In this document: one piece after another, positions 1-7,398 of the stretch
Position numbering within the stretch: position 1 is the stretch's first letter
How the letters are laid out: each line of letters starts with the position of its first letter
Assembly: GCA_045636865.1 (NCBI GenBank)
Contig: JAZTYJ010000020.1
Coordinates: forward strand, 1 to 64,000
Reading direction: 5' to 3'
DNA from: SIG480 sp045636865
Lineage (GTDB): Bacteria; Bacillota; Clostridia; Oscillospirales; JAAYXM01
Length of the DNA stretch: 64,000 nucleotides
Program-made: the position numbers and the translations under genes
Notes under the pieces: model-generated
Seen by the model: only the letters and a program-made list of their open reading frames with translations
Databases searched by the model: none
Told to the model about the DNA's origin: nothing

Positions 1-97
1 AACCACAACGGAAGAGGTTTTCTCCGGCGGTGGTTCTTTCATCTTTTGCTCTGCGGGACAAAGTTTCGTAAAAATAAACTTTGAGTTTAATATTAGG
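1..97 (-). other. Structured RNA leader leaving the window
   Basis: Predicted transcript start is near 97 from the promoter at 103-131. Read leftward, the RNA can form a perfect 8-bp hairpin (CAAAGTTT/AAACTTTG) and then a hairpin with AACCAC/GTGGTT and CGG/CCG pairs that reaches the edge. An ATG at 42-40 opens a frame beginning MKEPPPEKTSS but has no Shine-Dalgarno sequence and matches no family I know. This may be a 5' leader, a riboswitch or a small RNA; the window ends too soon to decide. Confidence 0.4.
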
Positions 98-102
98 AAT
101 AA

Positions 103-131
103 AATATAACATATATTCCCCCGTTTGTCAA
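103..131 (-). promoter_or_regulatory. Strong sigma-A-type promoter, leftward
   Basis: On the minus strand TTGACA (131-126), a 17-bp spacer and TATATT (108-103) with an extended TGn motif. It reads toward the left edge, so transcription of a further gene or RNA begins independently of the jag operon, which ends in a terminator at 287-312. Confidence 0.7.
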
Positions 132-286
132 TAGTTTTTTCGATATATTTCGCGTGAGGGAGATATTTATTTTCCGCAGCTTTTCGGGTTGATAAGGGAA
201 GGCTACACCTTCGGTTTGGATTTACATTTTACAGGGGCGACACCTCATCCGTCAATTCTGCATTCTGCATTCATAATTCTGCATTA
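132..286. repeat. Gene-free spacer with short repeats
   Basis: No coding frame is supported. The part at about 249-286 contains repeated ATTCTGCAT words ending in ATTCTGCATTA, the same word as the inverted ends of the MITE-like element at 17250-17371 and the solo end at 28397. The part at about 195-250 (AAGGCTACACCTTCGG and CACCTCATCCGTC) looks like a decayed REP-type element. Confidence 0.4.
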
Positions 287-312
287 AAAAAGCACCCTTT
301 CGGGTGCTTTTT
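287..312 (-). terminator. Terminator of the rpmH-jag operon
   Basis: Stem AAAAAGCACCC/GGGTGCTTTTT with a 4-nt loop directly after the jag stop codon; the minus-strand 3' arm ends in a T run. The core stem is nearly the same as the terminator after the DUF1846 gene. Confidence 0.9.
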
Positions 313-313
313 G

Positions 314-1090
314 TTATCTCTGGTATCTCCTGTTCGGGCGTGCGTCCGGACCTGTGTAGTTGATGACAACTCTGCGGTTCGGCTCTGTGCCGACAGATGA
401 TGTTGAAATGTTCTCCATATCCTGAAGAGCAACGTGGATGATGTGACGCTCGTATGCGTTCATCGGCTCGAGAGTTTTGTTTCTCTTATACTTGATAGCC
501 TGGCTTGCCGCACGGCGAGCGAACTTGTCGAGTGCTTCACTTCTCTTTGCGCGGTAGTTTTCTGCATCGAGTGTTATTCTCTTCTTTGTGTCGCTTGACT
601 TGTTGCAAACGAGGTTTGTGAGGTGCTGGAGAGCATCGAGAGTCTCACCGCGGCGACCGATTATGCCACCGAGATTCGGACCTGCGATGTCGAGAGTAAC
701 AAAGCCTTCTTCGCCTTCGATTTCATTGATTGTGATATCGTCGCAGATATATCCGAGAACCTTTGTGAGAAACGCCTTTGCATCTTCTGCATCTGCTGAT
801 GCATTTGCCTTTGCCTGCTTTTCTTTCTTCGGAGTCTTTTCCTTTTTCTCCTTCTTCGGAGCTTCTTCTTTGACAGGTGTTGCGACTGCTTCCTCTTCCG
901 CGTCATCATCCTCAAGAGAAAATTCCTTCATTAAAATCTTTGTCGGAACTGCGCCGATGCCGAGAAAACCTGCTTTTCCGCTTTCGAGAATTTCAACCGT
1001 AACGTCCTCGCGCTCAAGTCCGAGCTCGCGAAGGCCTTTTTCTACAGCCTCGTCAAAATTCTTTCCGCTGACTTCTATTTTACGTGCCAT
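314..1090 (-). CDS. jag: Jag/KhpB RNA-binding protein
   Basis: A 258-residue RNA-binding protein that travels with the YidC insertase gene and is linked in other Firmicutes to sRNA/mRNA binding and cell elongation. An N-terminal Jag_N domain (about 1-50, with the KAGFLGIG motif) is followed by a Lys/Glu/Ala-rich linker (about 60-100), a KH domain with the GGIIGRRGETLDALQ motif, and a C-terminal R3H domain (MNAYERHIIH). Its ATG overlaps the yidC stop by one base (TAATG), so translation is probably coupled. It is the last gene before the terminator. The next gene in many Clostridia, mnmE, is not seen here. Confidence 0.95.
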   Translation of the reverse strand: MARKIEVSGKNFDEAVEKGLRELGLEREDVTVEILESGKAGFLGIGAVPTKILMKEFSLEDDDAEEEAVATPVKEEAPKKEKKEKTPKKEKQAKANASADAEDAKAFLTKVLGYICDDITINEIEGEEGFVTLDIAGPNLGGIIGRRGETLDALQHLTNLVCNKSSDTKKRITLDAENYRAKRSEALDKFARRAASQAIKYKRNKTLEPMNAYERHIIHVALQDMENISTSSVGTEPNRRVVINYTGPDARPNRRYQR

Positions 1091-1956
1091 TATTTCTTAT
1101 CTCCTTCTAAAGCCTTTTGTTCTGCTTTTTTCTTATAATACTTTGTGAGAAGCGGCTCCTGAACAGCCGTCAAGATGTTGCTTATGATCCAGTAGAGACC
1201 GAGACCTGCCGGAACGACGAATGCGATGTAGATCGACATAAGCGGCATCATAAGATTCATCATGCCCATCTGCTGATTCTGCTGTGCGGTGTTACCCGAG
1301 AACTTGCGGATAACAAAGTTTGAGAGCCATGCAGTAAGTCCCGAGAGAATCGGAATAGCCCAGAGCGGAGTGATATACTTGAAATTCGGGATAGCCGCAA
1401 GGTCGATTCCGAGGAATGAAAAGTCAACGCCCGAGAGCTTCGGAACGATTCCCGAAATAATCTCGCCGTAGTCCTTAAGGTGAGATGCAACGCCGATCTC
1501 AAGCATATATGCGCTCTTCTCTGCAGCACCCGTGAGACCTGCTGTAACTCCTGCTGCGCGGAGAGCTTCTGCAATCTGCGCAATCTGGTCTGCAGATACC
1601 TGGAAGATGTGCGTAAGCGGCTGACGGACAACGGAATATAGACCGATCATAATCGGAAGCGTTATAAGAAGCGGAAGGCATCCGCCAAACATCGAAACGC
1701 CCTCTTCCTTATAGAGCTTTGAAACTTCCATTGAATATTTGTTCTTATCGTCCTTGTATCTCTTTTCGAGTTCCTTAATTTTCGGCTGAAGACGGTTCAT
1801 CTCCATCATGCTCTTCTTGCTCTTCATCTGAAGCGGAAGAAGAATCATCTTTGCAATAAGCGTGAAGATAATGATTGAGATACCATAGGAGCCTATAAAG
1901 TTGTATGTCGTACGCAAAAGCCAGCCAAACGGCTGAACAATTATTGTATTATACAT
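1090..1956 (-). CDS. yidC: YidC/Oxa1 membrane protein insertase
   Basis: Inserts and folds membrane proteins in the cytoplasmic membrane, with or without SecYEG. The ATG at 1956 (MYNTIIVQPFG, 288 residues) is preferred to the one at 1971 because AAAGGGG lies between them at the right distance. TM1 is near residues 12-40; the following charged cytoplasmic hairpin (KSKKSMMEMNRLQPKIKELEKRYKDD split over about 45-70) is typical; further TM segments carry GGCLPLLITLPIMIGLY and an end segment near 230-265. There is no N-terminal Cys lipobox, unlike Bacillus SpoIIIJ. It lies in an operon between yidD and jag. Confidence 0.95.
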   Translation of the reverse strand: MYNTIIVQPFGWLLRTTYNFIGSYGISIIIFTLIAKMILLPLQMKSKKSMMEMNRLQPKIKELEKRYKDDKNKYSMEVSKLYKEEGVSMFGGCLPLLITLPIMIGLYSVVRQPLTHIFQVSADQIAQIAEALRAAGVTAGLTGAAEKSAYMLEIGVASHLKDYGEIISGIVPKLSGVDFSFLGIDLAAIPNFKYITPLWAIPILSGLTAWLSNFVIRKFSGNTAQQNQQMGMMNLMMPLMSIYIAFVVPAGLGLYWIISNILTAVQEPLLTKYYKKKAEQKALEGDKK

Positions 1957-1986
1957 AATTTCCCCTTTCATTTTCCCGTTTTTCGA

Positions 1987-2199
1987 TTACGGAACGGGAT
2001 CATAACCGCTTTTTTTCGAGAAGGGATGACAACGAAGTAACCGACGTACGGCAAGGTATGTCCCCTTCAATGCGCCGTATTTCTCAATCGCCTCAAGCGC
2101 GTACTCCGAGCAGGTCGGAATAAACCGACAGCAGGGTGCTTTATTCGGCGAGATGGCGCGTCTGTAAAAGATAATAAGCTTTATGAGAAGACTCTTCAT
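1987..2199 (-). CDS. yidD: YidD membrane insertion efficiency factor
   Basis: A 70-residue peripheral membrane protein thought to help YidC-dependent insertion. It shows the family signature CCRFIPTCSEYALEAIEKYG at about residues 22-41 and the RLLRCHPF motif near the end. It overlaps rnpA by 4 bp and precedes yidC, the standard order. Function of the family is inferred mainly from genetics in E. coli. Confidence 0.95.
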   Translation of the reverse strand: MKSLLIKLIIFYRRAISPNKAPCCRFIPTCSEYALEAIEKYGALKGTYLAVRRLLRCHPFSKKSGYDPVP

Positions 2200-2543
2200 T
2201 TCTGCTCCTCCGAAAGAATACCTAAACTTTCTGCCAATTTGAGCAGATTCTTCTCTATGTCAGAAAAAGATACCTCCGCGGCGCGAACGCGCGCAACGAT
2301 AACAATATCGTATCCTGCAGAGAATTTCTCTTCGTTTATCCGATACGCCTCGCGGATGCGACGGCGCACGCGATTTCGCACAACTGCCTTTCCGACCTTT
2401 GTGCTGACCGTAAGTCCTATACGGTTTCCGGCATTTTTATTCTTTCTCACGTACATCGCAAGAACAGGCGTGACGGAGCTTTTTCCCCGTCGGTAGAGGA
2501 TCCGAAAATCCCTGTTTAATTTGATAGACACCGTTTTTTTCAT
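2196..2543 (-). CDS. rnpA: Ribonuclease P protein component
   Basis: Protein subunit of RNase P, which removes 5' leaders from tRNA precursors with the rnpB RNA (rnpB is not in the window). It is 115 residues long and carries the conserved RNRVRRRIREAYR basic helix near residues 57-69 and the N-terminal LNRDFRILYRRG strand that binds the leader. The 4-bp overlap with yidD points to coupled translation. Confidence 0.95.
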   Translation of the reverse strand: MKKTVSIKLNRDFRILYRRGKSSVTPVLAMYVRKNKNAGNRIGLTVSTKVGKAVVRNRVRRRIREAYRINEEKFSAGYDIVIVARVRAAEVSFSDIEKNLLKLAESLGILSEEQK

Positions 2544-2659
2544 AATATTTCTCCAAATAAAAAGAAAAAGCCCGTAACGGATAAATCCGAAGGCTCATGG
2601 GCTAAATCTTTTTTGCGGCGGTATTTTGTTTTATAAGTCTCCGCCTTCAGTTTTATGAC

Positions 2660-2794
2660 TTAGTGAGTAAGCCTTGCTCTTCCCTTTGCACGGCGAGCAG
2701 ACAAAACCTTGCGACCGTTGCGGGTTGCCATTCTCTTGCGCAAACCGTGAACCTTTGAGCGATGAAGCTTCTTCGGCTGATAAGTACGTACCAT
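2660..2794 (-). CDS. rpmH: 50S ribosomal protein L34
   Basis: A 44-residue basic protein of the large ribosomal subunit, starting MVRTYQPKKLHRSKVHGL and ending RRAKGRARLTH, the full family length. GGAGG lies 8-9 bases before the ATG. It is the first gene of the leftward operon and is spaced 116 bases from rnpA. The start is fixed by family conservation and the ribosome binding site. Confidence 0.97.
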   Translation of the reverse strand: MVRTYQPKKLHRSKVHGLRKRMATRNGRKVLSARRAKGRARLTH

Positions 2795-2866
2795 CGTTTT
2801 ACACCTCCGTTTTCTGTTTTAGTGAAAAGCTTTGAGCTTTACACTTTGCATACAGTGTCATTGAAC

Positions 2867-2896
2867 ATTATAAATCAAATAAGGTAAATATGTCAA
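2867..2896 (-). promoter_or_regulatory. Promoter of the rpmH operon
   Basis: Minus strand TTGACA (2896-2891), 18-bp spacer, TATAAT (2872-2867). Start of transcription would be about 65 bases before the rpmH ATG. Confidence 0.8.
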
Positions 2897-2974
2897 CTGT
2901 TTTTTTATTTCTTTTTTTAAGAATTTTCTTAAAAAGTTGTCAAATTCTTGTCAAGCACGAAATTAAATAAGTGA

Positions 2975-3156
2975 TATAATATAAATATCTTAAGAAAACC
3001 GGTGTCGGCGCCGACACGAAAGGAGGACTGTTTTCAATAATCTGAACTGACATTACCACATCTATTTGAACATACGGGAGAAATGTGGTAATATAAACTT
3101 ATACACAGCCACATTTCTCCTGTTTTAAAAATTTTTAATTTAAGGAGAAACAACTG
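2975..3156 (+). promoter_or_regulatory. Promoter and switch-like leader
   Basis: An extended -10 element (TGATATAAT, hexamer 2975-2980) starts a leader of about 170 bases; no good -35 lies at 16-18 bp. The leader holds a perfect 16-bp palindrome at 3002-3017 followed by AGGAGG (3021-3026) with no gene behind it. Three further segments are mutually complementary: 3052-3061 pairs perfectly with 3083-3092, while 3077-3088 pairs perfectly with 3109-3120, so the two hairpins compete. A T-rich tract follows the second hairpin. A DnaA-box-like word TTATACACA lies at 3099-3107 in its loop. Confidence 0.5.
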
Positions 3157-3630
3157 ATGAATAATTTTAACAACAAAAACCGGTTTTCAGACGACCTTCT
3201 GAAACCAAACAAAAAGAATACTTATTATTACGATTTCGGAACGGGCAAAAAAGTTGAGAAAGAAGAAGTCAAAAAGACGCGCGATGATTTTGAAACAGAC
3301 GGACAGGTGCTTTTCGGTGCATTCGGAACAAGTCCTTTTGAGATAGGAAGATATTTTAAGAAAAAAGGCTATTCCGTAAAAACTTATGAAGGCGATAAGG
3401 AAATCCTCAACGCAGAAATTCCCGATGCTGATACCTACATTATGAGTTTCTGGAACGGAGATACGGTAAGCTCAATGATTCATACCGTTTCATTTGATAA
3501 GCTTGATAATGGGAAGTATAGGGTTTATAATGTTGGAAAAAACGGAATAGAAGAAACGAATTCTATAAATTTCTATTTGCGCAGAAAACGGTATGTTCCG
3601 CTTGTGCTTCATTGTATAAAGAAAGGATGA
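3157..3630 (+). CDS. Hypothetical protein
   Basis: A 157-residue soluble protein with no signal peptide. I do not recognise the family. The N-terminal 50 residues are charged and low in structure (GKKVEKEEVKK); the core has FGAFGTSPFEIGRYFKKKGYSV, broken by later strands including YIMSFWNGD, SSMIHTVSFDKL and YRVYNVG. The order of a His-containing strand and a YNVG strand recalls the second half of C39-like cysteine peptidase folds, but the catalytic Cys is absent, so this is only a resemblance. AAGGAG precedes the ATG. The start of a lipoprotein gene follows 5 bases after the stop. Base composition is more AT-rich than the core genes. Confidence 0.75.
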   Translation: MNNFNNKNRFSDDLLKPNKKNTYYYDFGTGKKVEKEEVKKTRDDFETDGQVLFGAFGTSPFEIGRYFKKKGYSVKTYEGDKEILNAEIPDADTYIMSFWNGDTVSSMIHTVSFDKLDNGKYRVYNVGKNGIEETNSINFYLRRKRYVPLVLHCIKKG

Positions 3631-3635
3631 TGAGA

Positions 3636-4109
3636 ATGAAAAAAACTTTTTTCTGTCTGGGTGGCATCTTTCTTATTATCTCTCTGCTTTGCAGTTGCAC
3701 TCCGCAAAGACCTGAATTTCTTCCGGGAATGAAAGAAGATGATCAAAATTTCATATGGGTTTGTTATGATCCGTTTGCATACTTTTTCATATACGATGAG
3801 AATGAAGATCTTATGAAAGGAGAATTTAAAACAGAAGAAAGTTATCATCCTTTCTATATGTGGTGGAACAGATATGCCGGAACCACGGACTTTTATGAAA
3901 TAGAAGATATAGATAATTTTGAGTCGAGGGTATGTTTTTGTTGCGAATCAGAATACTATGACGCATATTTTGAATTGCAGACAGATATTGACAACATAAA
4001 CTTTTTTGGTGAATCTCTTCCAAAGATGCGGTTTGAAAAAATGACAAAAGAGGAGTTTGCAAAAAAATATCCGTCGATTGATCTTGAGGAGCCGGGGAGA
4101 ACCGGCTAA
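3636..4109 (+). CDS. Small lipoprotein, unknown function
   Basis: A 157-residue predicted lipoprotein: signal peptide MKKTFFCLGGIFLIISL followed by the lipobox LCSC with the lipidated Cys at residue 21. The mature part is rich in Asp, Glu, Tyr and Phe, with no family I recognise. The ATG at 3636 is chosen because AAGGA lies 8 bases upstream; the frame is open further upstream to a TTG at 3612. The reading frame continues in phase after the stop for another 48 codons (see the next entry). Confidence 0.75.
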   Translation: MKKTFFCLGGIFLIISLLCSCTPQRPEFLPGMKEDDQNFIWVCYDPFAYFFIYDENEDLMKGEFKTEESYHPFYMWWNRYAGTTDFYEIEDIDNFESRVCFCCESEYYDAYFELQTDIDNINFFGESLPKMRFEKMTKEEFAKKYPSIDLEEPGRTG

Positions 4110-4256
4110 AAAGTTGAGAAAGAAACACTCTCGAAAGTTTTTGGCGGTGCGGCTGCTGCGGGAACAGGTTATTTAATTTACAGAGGTTTGCGAATGCTGC
4201 CTTCTTTATATCCTGCTCTTTGGTCTACTATTCCGATAAATATTATGACACCATAA
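4110..4256 (+). pseudogene. In-frame gene remnant after the stop codon
   Basis: Directly after the TAA of the lipoprotein gene, the same frame stays open for 48 codons (KVEKETLSKVFGG..., ending ...PINIMTP). It contains a hydrophobic GAAAAGTGYLIY segment and a Pro/Leu-rich tail. There is no start codon or ribosome binding site of its own. The first residues KVEKE repeat a stretch of the protein encoded at 3157-3630. It looks like the C-terminal end of a lost larger gene; stop-codon readthrough is possible but unsupported. Confidence 0.45.
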
Positions 4257-4277
4257 AACGAAAAGGAGATTATACTT

Positions 4278-5477
4278 ATGACAAAAGTACTTAATAACGG
4301 TATTTCTTTACGTACAAGTATAATAAAAAATTCAAAGAGCATCTGCATTCTTTTAAAGCTCCCTGTCGGATCGGCAACTGAATCGAAAAACAAAAGAGGA
4401 ATAACCCACCTCGTAGAGCATCTTTCGTTTCGAAGAAGTCAAAATATAGCGCAGGCAGATTTTTACTATGAAATAGAAAAAATAGGTGCATTTCTTCGCG
4501 GTGCAACCTATCGCGACTGCACTATATTTGAAATTTCTGCTCCAAAAAAATATTTTTCGGAAGCACTTTCTATTATTCGAGGACTGTTTGACGACAACGG
4601 ATGGACATATGAAGATATAAGACGTGAAAAGAAAGTCGTTATTCGTCAGATCCAAAACGGAAAAGATTTCAGATTTAAACAGCTTTTGTTCGATTTCTTT
4701 TGTAAATCAATTGCAGGCGGAGATATTCTTGGGACTGAAAATAAAGTTTTAAAATGCACGATGTCGGATATTTTGAATCGAAAAAAAGAAATGTTTTGTA
4801 CTGACGGTACTGAATTAATTGCAGTTGGGGATTTGAATGTTTCAGATGAAGAAAAAATATCATCTTTCTTTTCTGATATTCCATATTCCTCCGCAAGTTT
4901 ACAAAACATTACTCCTGAAAGGTTCTTGAAAAGAACAAAAAGAGACTTTCATTCCTACGATGACGGACTTTCTGATTTTTCTTTGTCGCTTGCTTTTGAT
5001 ATTGATTTTTCGAAAGTAAAAAGGGAAACGGCAGAGTTTATTCGCAGTATGCTATTCTCGGGTTTTACCTCTCCGTTTTCGCTTATTCTCCGTGAACAAG
5101 AAGGAATCATTGATGAAGTTGTAAGCGGATGCGAAAGCTATGATTTCGGTGGAATCATGTATCTCATGCTTGAAACGGATAAAACCGGAGAAGAGCTTTT
5201 ATCGCTTACAAAAACACTATTTCAAGAACAACGCTTGTATCCGGACGAAAGGGCATTTGTTTGTGCAAAATCTGCGCTTTGTGAGAGGTTTCGTGCAATA
5301 AATCTAAATCCATGTGATTTCGCATATTCTCTCGCTTTTAACAAAAGCATCTCTTCTCCGGAAGAATATATAAGCAAAAACAAAAGTATTTCTTATGACG
5401 AAGTAAAAGTAGCTGTAGGAGAAATTTTCAGAAAAGAAAACGCAACTGTAAACATCTACAACGGAAAAGAAATTTAA
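4278..5477 (+). CDS. M16 (insulinase/pitrilysin) family protein
   Basis: A 399-residue single-repeat-pair M16 protein without a signal peptide. The zinc motif HLVEH is intact (His44, Glu47, His48). The third zinc ligand, a Glu about 76 residues later in the VVxxEI-like motif, is replaced: the sequence reads VVIRQI with Gln at about residue 124. The family cleaves peptides in the cytoplasm and often appears as an active/inactive pair; no partner is present here. AAAGGAG precedes the ATG. Codon use is AT-rich compared with dnaA. It may be an inactive subunit or a divergent peptidase; a peptide-processing role is inference. Confidence 0.85.
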   Translation: MTKVLNNGISLRTSIIKNSKSICILLKLPVGSATESKNKRGITHLVEHLSFRRSQNIAQADFYYEIEKIGAFLRGATYRDCTIFEISAPKKYFSEALSIIRGLFDDNGWTYEDIRREKKVVIRQIQNGKDFRFKQLLFDFFCKSIAGGDILGTENKVLKCTMSDILNRKKEMFCTDGTELIAVGDLNVSDEEKISSFFSDIPYSSASLQNITPERFLKRTKRDFHSYDDGLSDFSLSLAFDIDFSKVKRETAEFIRSMLFSGFTSPFSLILREQEGIIDEVVSGCESYDFGGIMYLMLETDKTGEELLSLTKTLFQEQRLYPDERAFVCAKSALCERFRAINLNPCDFAYSLAFNKSISSPEEYISKNKSISYDEVKVAVGEIFRKENATVNIYNGKEI

Positions 5478-5485
5478 ACGCGTCA

Positions 5486-5516
5486 GGGCAAGGGGTATTC
5501 TCCCTTGCTCTTTTTT
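5486..5516 (+). terminator. Terminator after the M16 gene
   Basis: Stem GCAAGGG (5488-5494)/CCCTTGC (5502-5508), extended by one G-T pair and one G-C pair, followed by six T. It separates the three-gene segment from dnaA. Confidence 0.85.
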
Positions 5517-5778
5517 CGTCTTTATATATTTCTCTTTGTATAAATTCACAAAAATAATACAATATGTTGTGAAAAAATATTTTTAAAATTTTTTCAAATT
5601 TGTTGACACAAAAAATAATTTTTGTGCTATACTATAAATCCGACAAAAAAAGAGGAAAAAAGGGTGCGCGTTTTTTGCTTTTTTCAGTCGGCGGCAGAAA
5701 TACAAAAAGTCTGTGCGCGCGATTTGATTTTCTGTATTTTTGCTTATATTATATATGTAAATATTTTTCACTTTTTTA
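5517..5778. other. AT-rich spacer upstream of dnaA
   Basis: No coding frame is supported. It contains a second possible promoter, TTGACA at 5603-5608 and TATACT at 5628-5633, but the 19-bp spacer is long. A/T tracts are frequent. I see no perfect DnaA box here, so the main origin signals lie after dnaA. Confidence 0.4.
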
Positions 5779-5807
5779 TTTACATTAAATCCAATTTCTG
5801 CTATAAT
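5779..5807 (+). promoter_or_regulatory. dnaA promoter
   Basis: TTTACA (5779-5784), 17-bp spacer, TATAAT (5802-5807) with an extended TGC. Transcription would start about 25 bases before the dnaA ATG; GGAGG at 5825-5829 is the ribosome binding site. Confidence 0.85.
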
Positions 5808-5838
5808 AAATATACTAACGGAGTGGAGGAAAACACCT

Positions 5839-7146
5839 ATGAAAACCGCAGCAGACATCTGGAAAGTAGTTCTGCGAGTTATGCAAGAAAAACATCACGT
5901 CAGCCAGACAACAATCAACACCTGGTTTGACGATATGGACGTTGTCGACTTTTCAGATAACACAGTTTTATTTACAACCACATCATCTTTCAAGAAAGAT
6001 AAAATTCTTCGCAACTATACAAAAGTTTTAAATGAAGCTCTCTTTGAAGTTTTTTCATTGCCAGTCGAATTTAAAATTCTGACGCAGGAGGAATACAAAG
6101 AAAGCAATTCCTCGTCATCAGACGTTATTCCCATCGACTTTGAATATTCCTTTGAAAAGTTCATCGTCGGCGGCTCAAACGAATTTGCCCACGCTTCGGC
6201 AAAAGCCGTTGCGGAAAGGCCCGGCGCAATCTATAACCCGCTTCTTATCCACGGCGAAAGCGGTCTCGGCAAAACCCACCTTCTCTATGCTATCGCAGGA
6301 ACGGTTAAAAAGAATAACCCCGGCGCAAAGATTACATACGTAAAAAGTGAAGATTTTACCAATGAGCTTATCGAGGCTATCAAAAAAGGTTCTTTGCCGG
6401 AATTTCGCGAAAAGTACCGCACGTCGGATATCCTCCTTGTAGACGATATCCAATTCATCGCGGGAAAAAACAGTACGCAGGAAGAATTTTTCCATACCTT
6501 CAACACGCTCTATGAATCGAGAAAGCAGATAGTTCTCACGTCTGACCGTCCGCCAAAGGAAATGGCGCAGCTTGAAGAACGCTTAAGAACGCGTTTTGAG
6601 TGTGGCCTTATGTCAGATATCAAGCCGCCCGATTTTGAGACGAGAATGGCTATTATAAGCCTCAAGGCAGACATTATAGGTCTTTCCCTCTCAAACGAGC
6701 AGAAAGAGTTTATAGCAAACAACATCACAGCAAACGTCCGTCAGCTTGAGGGAGTCGTTCATAAGCTTCTCGCCTTCCGCGATCTTTTAAAGGAAAATGA
6801 CGTTATGAAGGCTACCGAGGAGGCTGTTCTCGACATCATAAAGGAAAATCCGTGGATAAATCCGACGCCCGAATTCATCATCAAGGCCGTCGCAAAGTAT
6901 TACGGCATTTCATACGAGGACATTACCGGCAAGGATCGCTCACAGCGCATGGTTGAGCCGAGAAAGATTGCGATGTATATGGTAAGAACCATGACACAAC
7001 TTTCTCTTCTCAAAATGGGAAAAGTCTTTAACAAAGATCATGCCACTGTAAAATATTCAATTGACACTCTTGAAGAGCAGCTCAAAGACGATGCTTCTCT
7101 CCGCGAAAAAATCCAGGACGTTAAAAACTCTGTTTTGACACCATAG
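5839..7146 (+). CDS. dnaA: Chromosomal replication initiator DnaA
   Basis: Binds DnaA boxes as an ATP-bound AAA+ oligomer, melts the origin and recruits helicase. All four domains are present in 435 residues: helicase/regulator-binding domain I (1-80), short linker, AAA+ core with Walker A GESGLGKT (139-146) and Walker B LLVDDIQF (199-206), and the C-terminal helix-turn-helix with the DHATVKYSI signature near residue 400. The gene is followed by the DnaA-box cluster of oriC. It is separated from rpmH by a foreign-looking segment. Confidence 0.98.
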   Translation: MKTAADIWKVVLRVMQEKHHVSQTTINTWFDDMDVVDFSDNTVLFTTTSSFKKDKILRNYTKVLNEALFEVFSLPVEFKILTQEEYKESNSSSSDVIPIDFEYSFEKFIVGGSNEFAHASAKAVAERPGAIYNPLLIHGESGLGKTHLLYAIAGTVKKNNPGAKITYVKSEDFTNELIEAIKKGSLPEFREKYRTSDILLVDDIQFIAGKNSTQEEFFHTFNTLYESRKQIVLTSDRPPKEMAQLEERLRTRFECGLMSDIKPPDFETRMAIISLKADIIGLSLSNEQKEFIANNITANVRQLEGVVHKLLAFRDLLKENDVMKATEEAVLDIIKENPWINPTPEFIIKAVAKYYGISYEDITGKDRSQRMVEPRKIAMYMVRTMTQLSLLKMGKVFNKDHATVKYSIDTLEEQLKDDASLREKIQDVKNSVLTP

Positions 7147-7398
7147 CTTATCCACATAAATTCTGTGGAATAAACATATAACTTCGTTAAAAGAAAAACA
7201 AAGTTTAAAAAGCTGTGGAAACAGAAAATTTTATTCACATATTTCTTTGGATGAATTTTTCGCTTTATATCAACGCAAAAAGATACTTTTCCACAGTTTC
7301 CGCACCCTCTACTAATAAGACTAAAAATATATATTATATTCTTTTTTATAAAGAATTATTCATTTGTTTTTTTATTTCTCTCTGAAAGGAAAATAACT
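7147..7398 (+). other. oriC between dnaA and dnaN
   Basis: DnaA boxes: perfect TTATCCACA at 7148-7156, TTATTCACA at 7231-7239, TTTTCCACA at 7287-7295 and weaker inverted boxes at 7164-7172 and 7214-7222. The box at 7287 is followed by a GC block (7296-7310), trio-like triplets ACT AAT AAG ACT AAA (7311-7325) and an AT tract (7326-7380), the order of the basal unwinding unit known from Bacillus subtilis. Genes diverge around this region: leftward genes lie on its left and rightward genes on its right, as expected for a bidirectional origin. Confidence 0.88.

Noticed and set aside
588..1148. Long open frame on the plus strand opposite jag
   Set aside because: It is antisense to a well-conserved gene, is rich in Ser/Phe/Arg from the complement and has no ribosome binding site.
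3157..3630. C39-like cysteine peptidase
   Set aside because: No Cys at the catalytic place; the only Cys is near the C-terminus. Kept as hypothetical.
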